A DNA stretch of 19,497 nt, from the NCBI GenBank assembly GCA_003024985.2, contig PXIH01S0001811.1; one strand, written 5' to 3'. Each line of letters begins with the position of its first letter. Positions within the stretch are counted from its first letter, which is position 1. This document shows, one piece after another, positions 1 to 7,688 of the stretch. The translations under genes were made by a program, and so were the position numbers. Source of the DNA: Euperipatoides rowelli (lineage: Eukaryota; Onychophora; Udeonychophora; Euonychophora; Peripatopsidae). The notes under the pieces are model-generated. The model did not search any database and was not told the origin of the DNA. It worked only from the letters and a program-made list of their open reading frames with translations.

Positions 1-393
1 TTTTTTTAAATGAACTTTTCCAATCAACTGACTGACAAATATCTGAAACAAGGTTAATTTAATATATGAAAAATACAACACTGTAATATTTGCATTTCTA
101 TTTAGAAACATTCAGCTAGGAAAAAGCTATGAATTTCCATTAAACCCATTGTTAAAGGGCAAACCTGCAGTTACAACATTTACTCCTGAAATTATATAGA
201 TATAGCCTATAGGAAGATAAGAACACCATCCAGGAAGCTACTTTAAAAATCAGTTATTTTATCTCTTCCCAATTAGGGATTGTATGTGCCAGAGATTGAG
301 CTGATGTAAAAGAAACTCAAAGGCCAGTTATTTTGTCATCTACTATAGGCAAACATGAGGGTGCAATATAGATCATCTGTAATTATTAAGATT

Positions 394-648
394 TTAAACA
401 AAGTTTAAATGCACATGATGATTTTCTTGAATCATATATGGCACATAAAGGGATGAACTTTTCTCAGTAACTTGGAGAAACTCCTGTTCACTGTCAGATC
501 GGTACAGATGTTCGACTCCAGCAGGATTAAAACCCTGTAATAAGTAACCTGGAACACTTAAATTTACTTCTCCTGCCGATTCAACTTCTCCTTATCTATA
601 AATTTCTTGAGATATACTAAAGAAATCTGCTTGTGATAGAACTGCCAT
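394..648 (-). pseudogene. Unidentified reading frame broken by one stop (possible exon or gene relic)
   Basis: Reading down from an ATG at 648-646, 18 codons are open, a TAA follows at 594-592, and the same frame is open for another 65 codons to a TAA at 396-394. The translation is mixed in composition and looks protein-like, with runs such as SVPGYLLQGFNPAGVEHLY and EKSSSLYVPYMIQ. That is unlike the low-complexity Lys/Asn/Ile/Phe output of most chance frames here. An AG sits about 12 bases before the ATG on this strand, so it could be a first coding exon. An AG ending AATAAG just after the stop could act as a 3' splice site that removes the stop. Below 394 a second protein-like stretch on the same strand (about 360-245, containing LPIVDDKITG and then AHTIPNWEEI) is in another frame and has a stop. 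I do not recognise the family. It may be a decayed host gene, an old transposase, or exons of a real minus-strand gene. Confidence 0.4.
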
Positions 649-659
649 AGGTTAACCTA

Positions 660-1409
660 ATACAGTATATTTACCCAACCTCTGACAACCCATAATACAG
701 TTTGTAGAATTCTTTAATTAGATTACAAATGAAGTGTAAAACCTTTACTGAAGGTTGAGTTGCAATCCTTCATTGTGTCACAACATTTTCTTTTATTCTA
801 ATAAATTTAGTTGTAGATTAAAATATGGGACATGTTCAAATAGGCTACTCATCTAATCTCTATGTGCATAATTAAACTATTCCAGTTAGGGGTCCTCATT
901 GCAAAATAATAATTTTTTTCCTCGGCTATCATATAGGCTACTTCATCTGCACATGCTATAGAGACAATGTAGGAACCTTAATTATGATTTTTGTCAGAAT
1001 CTTAACCCCTTCCACTCCAGTCAAAAAACCAAAACTCATGCTGTATATATATATATATGCAGATTTTTTTTCCTTCTGTTTATTATTAACAGTAGTTTAT
1101 TTTTATATGAAAACAACTTATCTATATTTCAAATGATATGAAACTCAAAAATTTTTAATAAAATGTGTTATGATATGTAATGCCTATGCATATACAGTAT
1201 GTCTGAATATACAGGAATTGCATATGCAATTATGTCTGTATATAAAGAAAATGATATGCACGTCAATGGATATGCAACAATTCTTATATAAACTTTGCAT
1301 TTTAATTATAAATGTTTGATTTCATGAAATACAAATAGTACAAAAAACATCAAAACCCTATTTAGGCCTATATACTGTAAATCCTATATATAATGAGATA
1401 CAGTATATA
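660..1409. other. Non-coding AT-rich stretch with a TA microsatellite
   Basis: No supported gene is visible. The stretch holds a short (TA)n run at about 1043-1058, several copies of the TACTGTA/TACAGTA word (661, 1193, 1373, 1399) and a perfect 14-bp palindrome, ACAGTATATACTGT, at 1400-1413. A TTAACCCC motif at 1002-1009 resembles the start of some piggyBac-type elements, but no matching second end was found. If the gene on the + strand begins in this area, its promoter and first non-coding exon could lie here, but no convincing donor or core promoter could be picked. Confidence 0.5.
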
Positions 1410-2500
1410 CTGTCTATAAATTTGGACGTTTCCTGTAATGGTTTTGCTCTTTGGATATGAAATCAGGCTTTTAAAGTATTCTGTGGGTGGAAGATCCAAT
1501 TTATGTTAGATTTCCTAAGTAATCTGCATGTTACCTCATTTAAGCCTTTTGGAAGACGGATGCATTTATTTCTCCTTATTTATGGTGGAGATATTTCTTG
1601 CATCATTAAAGCATTCCCTAATTCAACGATCCAGGTAATTTCTTTAAAATTTGAAAAAGGCAATCCTTTACTTCTATAAGTGAGCTTTCATCACTTGATA
1701 TCCTTTCCGCCCTTCTGACCAAGATTTTTATAGTAGAGGTTTTTTGGTTTATAGATGGTTAGACTAGAGTGGAAATCTAGAATTATGTTATTACATGTGA
1801 CTTTTCTATAGACACGTTTTGAAATTGCCTGAATTATAATGGCCAACCAAGACATCCAAAAAAAGTATTTTGTTATTATCCCTCCTCTGCATTGTGAACT
1901 TGATGTTTCTATTGATGGTGTTTAAGTGTTGTAGCTGTAGGAATCCCTGCTTTGTTTTGTTGATAACCACAAAAGTGTCGTTATCATGCCTGAACCAAAA
2001 CTTTGGGCTCCTATAAATATTGAAAGTGCTTGTTTTTTTTATAACATTCATAACCAGGTTCTCTAAAGTGGGGGATACTGGAGATTCTATGGCTGTCCTC
2101 AATTTTTGTTTATTATACAATATACCTCTACTTACAAAGTCATGGAGTTAACACTGTAGAGTTCTAAATTTTTTATGATCTCCTCAGTAGGTAACTTAGT
2201 TTACACTTGTCCTCTAAATCCTTATCATGCCTCAAAGCTTCCAGAGCTGCACTTTATGCTAGGTCAGTGGGAATGGATGTGAATAGGGTTACTGCATCGA
2301 AGAATATACATGTTTCATCTTCCCTTAGTTTTCATTTGTTATCAAACTAAAGTCCTCTGAAGTTCTTACTGAGTGTTTATTAACTGAATACTTATATAGA
2401 GAATCTTGGTTAAATATTTTGACAAATTGTAACAAGGTGATGGTCTTGGGAATAATAGAATGTGTTCTAATTGAGAATATCTCATGTTCATGTATACAGT
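1410..2500 (-). mobile_element. Penelope-like element reverse transcriptase remnant, decayed
   Basis: Read on the minus strand, several frames together follow the Penelope-like (PLE) reverse transcriptase. In order they are YNLSKYLTKIL (about 2445-2410), KLREDE then FFDAVTLFTSIPTDLA (about 2330-2260), and a 104-codon open piece (2120-1806). That piece contains ESPVSPTLENLVMN (family form GSPLSP..ANLYM), RHDNDTF (family form RYVDDTF), HLNTINRNIKFTM and LFLDVLV. They continue into VYRKVT (about 1810) and RRAERISSDESSLIE (about 1720-1675), which matches the segment after the PLE polymerase core. Many stops and frameshifts separate the pieces. The catalytic Asp pair is altered (HDND in place of YVDD), so the copy is dead. 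A GIY-YIG-type endonuclease would be expected at the C-terminus. Sequence near 1400 is only faintly suggestive (LYIGFT), and I do not claim it. The remnant lies upstream of the PPP1R35 first coding exon in the opposite orientation. Confidence 0.85.
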
Positions 2501-2877
2501 TTGTTATTTAAACTTATTCTTTAATTCCATATTAAAGTGTTTATTAAAACAATACTAGGTTCCTTTTTTATAAATATTTTATTTTAGTAACTATTAACAA
2601 AATATTATTAAATAAGGGGAAAATAAAAAATATATAAATTTCAAATTTGGAAGTTGAGGGAACAAATTCAAACAATTACTGATAGCTAGTTGGGTCACTG
2701 TTATCATCTGTATATTTGTCACACTGCTAGAGCTTAAAGAAAATTAAGGAAGAGAAGAATTTGGGCTGGCAACATTTGCATTAGGCTTTATAATTTTTTA
2801 ATTCATTTGATATTTTTATTCTTTCTTAAACCTGTATTGTAATTTTAAATAGGTTTCTATTATTTCTTTTCTTGCAG
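2501..2877. other. AT-rich intronic or upstream sequence before first coding exon
   Basis: No gene is seen. The final part is a pyrimidine-rich tract (about 2851-2874) leading into the CAGCAG acceptor, so this stretch is most simply the 3' end of an intron that separates an unseen 5' UTR exon from the first coding exon. Confidence 0.55.
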
Positions 2878-2880
2878 CAG
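2875..2880 (+). promoter_or_regulatory. Tandem NAGNAG splice acceptor
   Basis: A pyrimidine tract (TTATTTCTTTTCTTG) is followed by CAGCAG, giving two 3' splice sites three bases apart, with exon starts at 2878 or 2881. Both lie upstream of the ATG at 2893, so the choice would change only the 5' UTR. An in-frame TGA at 2884-2886 shows that the coding frame does not continue into an upstream exon. Confidence 0.65.
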
Positions 2881-2892
2881 AGTTGATCAAGA

Positions 2893-3555
2893 ATGCACCA
2901 CGTCATGTGCCGAAACATAGAATCACTACCACGTTCAATTCAGCCTAAACCGACGCCCAAGGAACATGGAATTGTATCCGATTATGAACCATTACTTTCC
3001 AAATCCAAGGAACCAATAGAAGCCATATGTATTAATCATAAACATCCAAAACCAGTTGATAAAACGATTTTTGATGCTTTATTAATACCTGATCCACAAT
3101 TAAATTTAACTCCTGAAAAAACTTTAAATAAAAATCAAATTAAAAGCACTATAGAAGAGAGAACTGTGAAATCAAAACCCAAAGTAAAGTTTAATATTCC
3201 CAACAACGAAACAGATATTAGAACTATTGATACCATAAGTAATGGAGATGTAATAAGTATAATTCCTAAACAAGATAGTTTATGGAAGCAATGTATCCAA
3301 AGTGCTGCATGTAGTTCATCACAGCCTTCAAAATTAGCATCCACTAGTAGTAGATGGAAACCATTTGCAGGTCAGATGCAACCACTTGATTTATATGCTT
3401 GTAGTTCAGATGCACTAGCCAGACCTGAATTCAACTCCACATTAAGAGTAGCCAGAGATATATTGAAAGTTCGGTCAGCTGAATTGGATGTAAAAATGGT
3501 TGCTAAAGAGAAGCTGGAAAATAGTGAATCTCTTAGGGAGAAGTTAGGTGAAAAA
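2893..3555 (+). CDS. PPP1R35: PPP1R35 / Rcd4 homologue, coding exon 1 (residues 1-221)
   Basis: This exon encodes the N-terminal 221 residues of a likely protein phosphatase 1 regulatory subunit 35, known as Rcd4 in Drosophila. In known species this centriolar protein acts in centriole elongation and centriole-to-centrosome conversion and partners with rotatin/Ana3. The start is the ATG at 2893, because an in-frame TGA lies nine bases upstream. The first 170 residues are polar and low in predicted structure. Residues 95-102 read KPKVKFNI, with KVKF at 97-100 (bases 3181-3192) matching the RVxF PP1-docking motif; human PPP1R35 carries a similar QVRF in the same relative place. Residues 178-221 are likely helical (RPEFNSTLRVARDILK onward, then LREKLGEK) and begin the conserved C-terminal domain. 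The exon ends at AAA with a consensus donor GTAAGT (3556-3561), phase 0. Reading through the donor would add only VSSIP and a stop. Assignment rests on remembered family pattern, not on a search. Confidence 0.85.
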
Positions 3556-3561
3556 GTAAGT
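3556..3561 (+). promoter_or_regulatory. 5' splice site of PPP1R35 intron 1
   Basis: GTAAGT directly follows GAAAAA. It is a consensus donor, and it joins in phase 0 to the AG at 10316-10317, giving an intron of 6762 bases. Confidence 0.85.
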
Positions 3562-4310
3562 AGCATACCATAAGCTACAATACTATATTAACTTTGTGTT
3601 GTGTTTGAAACTATAATTGTTACCATTATAATAAAGCTGGCAAATTGTATATTTTATTATTTCTTGTATGATTTGCCATTATAATAAAGAAATCAAATTG
3701 CATAGTCAATGCACACATTTTGGGTAATTAAATTAAAGCCCAACAGACCACTGATCTCTAATTAATGCTAGTCCATAATCTTGTTTAGTGGTCCAATAAA
3801 ACGGAGATGACTTGGAATGATATCAATATTCATTTTCCTTAAAATTCTTAAGATTTTTAGGCATCATCAATTTTCTCAAGAAAAGAAACAAATTGGAAGA
3901 CACGGCCTTATCATTGTAGCTAAGATTAAGATTTATTTAAGCAATCAAGCTAATGGAACAATGATGACTTCTTTCCCCAAAGGATGTGAAGTCATTTACA
4001 TTTTAAATTGTACATACAGTATATTATAATATAACAAAAAAAAAAACAGGTGGTTTAAAGATCTAACAAAATGTTATATTTTTTATTTGAACATAATTGT
4101 ATAGGGTCATCAGACCATTACAATGGGAGTAAAAAAAAAAAAAAACCTGTACACAAGAACACATAAGTTGGTAACATAACTCTAGTCAAGCACATCAAAT
4201 ATGTTCCTTCCAGAAATCAATAATTACTCTGAAATAGTTAGAATATTATTCCTCAAAATTAAGACATCTCTAATAAAATTATAAACTTTTACAAAATTAA
4301 TCAATCGTAA
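3562..4310. repeat. Intron 1, 5' part, with a dispersed repeat unit
   Basis: No coding sequence is supported. A unit around ATTATAATAAAG occurs twice in tandem (3625-3651 and 3678-3704). The second copy is identical over 27 bases to 7662-7688 further down the intron. A GACCACTGATCTC block near 3745-3760 and GTGGTCC near 3790 resemble in part the palindromic GTGGTC blocks at 7461-7545, so this may be the edge of an old DNA element. A run of adenines lies at about 4132-4145. Confidence 0.5.
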
Positions 4311-4319
4311 TAACTCAAG

Positions 4320-5437
4320 CACAAAATGCTGCTGCCAATGTTGTTTTATAATTTGATCGTATAAATCTAGATGTTCTGATGTAGGGTATATTCAAGTTGT
4401 CGCTGTTTCTGGTAGAAATGCCTGATAACTGAAATTTTGTTGGATAAAGAAGATCCGGAAATGAAACAAATAAATTTTTAGAAAATTTTAATAATTGTTC
4501 ATTTCTTCTTTATTGAAGAGATTTAAGATTAAAAAAAGCAGACTAGAATTATTATAACACTTATATCTACCTTTAATATGATTTTCACCACTCTTTTCTG
4601 TAGGGATTCTAACCGAATGGTTTTAGTTATGGATGTCCAGACAAAAGAACAATATTCAATTGTTGGCCTGATATAATATCCATCCATCGAATTTTTGTAG
4701 GTTTGTAACAAAATTAGATCTGATGCGCCAAATTGACTGAATTTGTATAACAGATAGATGTTTCTGTTCGTCTTTTTAATAATATAGTGTTCCACTTTAA
4801 ATCATGTTTGATAAAAATTCCTAAAATTTTGACTGAATCACTATTTTGAACTAAATTATTATTGATAATAGAAAGAGGGACGAACTAAATGTTTTGAGAA
4901 ATCATGAGTTAAAATTTTGCATTTAGAAACGTTAATAGGTAAATTTAATAATTCAGTTTGATTAACTATAGAATCAATCATGTCTGGAGGATTAGTAGAG
5001 TCTCCTTTGATCGCATGACAGCTGACAGTTATATCATCGACAAATTTCAGTCTGAATTTTAATTGTTTAGCTAATTCGCTGGTTAAAATTGAAAAAAGGA
5101 GCATACTCATGACAGCACCCCGAGGAAGACCTTGTTCAGTAGTAAATTTAAAGTTACTTAATCCTCCTGCTATTTTGAGAACATGAGGTCTATTATAGAG
5201 AAAATCAGAAATTAAACGTACTGCATTCTTGTGATTGTTCAAGAGAATAAGTTTTTTGATTAATATGTTGTAATTAACGTTATTAAAGGCCTTTTTAAAA
5301 TCAAGTATAAGACTATGAACAGAACTATTAGGTTGATCTAGATGTTTTAAAGAATTATGTAAACTAGTAATCCAGTGTTGGTCGAAATTCGACCAATAAG
5401 AAATTCCTTTATAAAAAGCCGCCACAACGCTAAACAT
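4320..5437 (-). mobile_element. Non-LTR retrotransposon (LINE) reverse transcriptase remnant, decayed
   Basis: A 192-codon minus-strand frame (5437-4859) holds the polymerase core of a CR1/L2/Jockey-like LINE. Motif A is LILDFKKAF with Asp46. Motif B is QGLPRGAVMSMLLFSIL at residues 102-118. Motif C is KFVDD at 131-135 with both catalytic Asp residues kept, and KCKIL follows at 172-176. After frame changes near 4870 and 4790, the protein pattern continues as SVKILGIFIKHDLKWN and then NRNIYLLYKFSQFG...YIRPTIEYCSFVW...LESLQKRVVKIIL. Another frame (to about 4325) gives RRNEQLLKFSKN and IPYIRTSRFIRSNY, the usual C-terminal end of this LINE type; an in-frame stop precedes it. The endonuclease half and 5' end are missing, which is normal 5' truncation. 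No poly(A) tail or target duplication was identified. The copy lies antisense inside PPP1R35 intron 1. The exact LINE clade cannot be set by eye. Confidence 0.88.
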
Positions 5438-5957
5438 TGAATGTTTTAATTTTATATATAATTTTTAGCTCATTGCACTCTCTCTCCATATAAACTTTAT
5501 CTCTGCCAAATCTCACACTCTCCGTGCGTGCAATATGCTTAAAAAGGGATCCAAAGTTTTCCCTTCACATATTAATATATAAGAAGATAATGAATAATGT
5601 ATTGACCTATGGATTTACTAGGTGAGCCACCAAATTGATAAATATCTAGCTGTGGTCGGATAATTGGAAGAATATGCTTGATGATGTGTTTTTCTAGCAA
5701 TTTCGGAATAGGTGAAGATACTGCAATGGGCCTGATGTCATCAGGAGATGACTCTTTAGGTAAAGCAATTAAAAATGAAGACTTCCAAATTATAGGCCAT
5801 TTACAGGATAGTATAGTTTATTGCCGATGGATATTGAAATTGTTTTGGCTTCTTTTTAAATGACGACTGATTTCATAAATGCAATATGTTCCTAATACAG
5901 CAGCATCATTAATTTATTTGAACACCAAACTAATGACAGTATGTAAACTTTATAGAC
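5438..5957. other. Intron 1 sequence beyond the LINE, no gene seen
   Basis: No supported coding sequence is present. The part next to 5437 may include unrecognised LINE sequence, because the minus-strand frame is open for a few codons above the first Met. A short + strand open frame at 5678-5863 shows no family signal and is judged to be chance. Confidence 0.4.
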
Positions 5958-6020
5958 CAGGAGTGGGGAATCTTTTAGCATTTGATGGCCATACGACACT
6001 CGAGGTACATCATAAGGCCG
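5958..6020 (+). mobile_element. Solo hAT-like terminal sequence
   Basis: CAGGAGTGGGGAATCTTTT at 5958-5976, followed by TGATGGCCATACGACAC, resembles the start of many hAT transposon ends (CAGGGGTGGGCAA...). The preceding 8-mer TTATAGAC (5950-5957) would be the target duplication, but no matching second end plus 8-mer was found. It may be a truncated or rearranged copy. Confidence 0.35.
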
Positions 6021-7460
6021 TGCACATCAGGTATACTCAAATGTCATAAGACTTTAGTTTTTCTACAGCAATAATATTTGAATCTTTTCCCAGCCCTTGA
6101 CAAGGACTTTGGAAGAGGACTTTCTGGTAAAATTCCTGTTGAAGTATAGGCTAATATAGATATTTTCCAGCATATATTAAAAACGGAATGAGCAAAATGA
6201 ATATAAATAAAATTAAAATATGCAGGACTACTGTATATTAATTTGCCAAAATTTAAACTTATTTAACTTGAATATTTTTATTAATAAACTTTAAAGTGGT
6301 TTATCAATGCTTATTTTAACTTCATTGATTTAGCTTATTTGTATTTTTGTATAAAAATGTTTAATTAATCAATTTGTTATATTTGGTCCTTATATGCATC
6401 AAAATTTGACTTTTATGGCAATATGTATCAAATTATCAAACCAGCTTATGATGTATTTTGACAGAAAAATCTCGCATGGATTCCAGTAATAGTGGTTGAC
6501 TGGTTGTTAGACCAGAATAGGGCCATTTCCTTCACAGACCAATCAGAATGTAGATCATTGATTCGAAGCGTTGTTTTTTTATTTGCATTCGGTGGTTTTT
6601 ATAAAAGCACCTCAAAACAAACACAAGCAGACTGAAAATAAACCTTTAAGGTTTTATTTGCATTAAAAAATATATTTTCTAAGAATGTTTAAGAAATTAT
6701 TAACATCTTTGGAAATAATAATTAACAATTTGTTCTCATTGTGTCAAGTTAATAACGTACAAAACCTTACGGTATTTTGAGGTTTTTTTTTTCTCAAAAT
6801 TGATTTCAACTTCAATCCCAAGAATTATCTCAAAATCTTATGGATTTTATATTGATGCGAAGAAAGTAACTTTTTCTCTTCTGTTTTTTTTTTCTTCTTC
6901 TAAACTTGTAAGTAAAAACTCTTTTAACTAGTTTTCTAAACATTAATGTAATGAAGTCATGACTAGCATCTGGATCCCAGATATGCATTTTCCTCCAGCC
7001 CCAAAACCAGCAAGATTTTATCCTTTGGCTACGTCAATTTAATGTCAGCATCTGGGATTTATTTTTTGTAAACAATGTATAAACTTGCAAATTTTTATAT
7101 GTTTCAGTTTAAATTTTCCAAATTGATTAATTAAAATATTTTTAGGTGAAACTAAACATAAATCAATTAAAAAAAAAATCATTGATAAACTACTTTGTTT
7201 TTAAAAAGTAAATTTTATGAGAATATTATATAAAGTATGCAATCTTGTGTTGTGAATTATAAACTATTTTTAAATTGTAAATTTTGTATTTATTTTCTTC
7301 TGTTAAAAAAAAAAAGCAAATATATTTAGTGTATTTAATAGTTTTCATCTATCTTTTTCTGAAAAAATTATACCAATATTAATGTATATGAAATGAGCAT
7401 TTTTTTTTCTATTACTGTACAAGACAATTAAAATTTTAGTATAATTAGTTCATTTTGTTG
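6021..7460. other. Intron 1 AT-rich middle part, no gene seen
   Basis: This stretch has long A and T runs and no open frame with a protein pattern. No inverted ends or duplications were found beyond short homopolymers. Confidence 0.5.
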
Positions 7461-7545
7461 GTGGTCTACTAGACCACTCCCAAATAGTTTTTAGTGATCC
7501 TTAGACATTTTTTAGTGATCTCGGACCACTGGACAACCATAAAAT
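7461..7545. repeat. Perfect GTGGTCTA palindrome and GTGATC repeats
   Basis: GTGGTCTA at 7461-7468 and TAGACCAC at 7470-7477 are perfect 8-bp inverted arms around one base. Then come two direct copies of TTTTTAGTGATC (about 7489-7500 and 7510-7521), followed by a further GGACCACTGG. This density of GTGGTC/GACCAC blocks is typical of the subterminal region of a DNA transposon. A partly similar block lies near 3745-3790. Confidence 0.45.
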
Positions 7546-7661
7546 TCGAGCATTGCATATTTCATTTGTAATGTTGTTTTTGCCAACCTAATAATAGGCT
7601 ATTTTTTTTGCCATTTCAAATGTCAAAAACAATATAGCCTAATTTTATTATATTTTTTGCT

Positions 7662-7688
7662 ATTATAATAAAGAAATCAAATTGCATA
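7662..7688 (+). repeat. Second copy of the 27-bp dispersed repeat
   Basis: The 27 bases starting ATTATAATAAAGAAATCAAA are identical to 3678-3704. The upstream bases also share a CTATTATAATAAAG/CCATTATAATAAAG context, and the downstream TATTTTATT resembles the tail of the first tandem unit at 3625. It is a small dispersed repeat family within one intron. Confidence 0.6.

Noticed and set aside
1002-1040. TTAACCCCTTCCACTCC, like a piggyBac end (also TTAACCC near 13713 and TTAACCCTTTCAC near 14662)
   Set aside because: All three are in the same orientation, with no inverted partner followed by TTAA. The motif alone is too short.
1380-1420. GIY-YIG endonuclease end of the Penelope-like relic (LYIGFT)
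   Set aside because: Only a few residues fit, and the stretch is made largely of the TACAGTATA words that occur across the window.
3135-3566. Two minus-strand open frames (3135-3344 and 3372-3566)
   Set aside because: They lie opposite PPP1R35 coding exon 1, which has the family motifs and splice sites. They are antisense shadows.
3817-4029. 70-codon + strand open frame
   Set aside because: It has biased Ile/Lys/Phe composition, no motif and no splice context, and it lies in intron 1 next to repeats.
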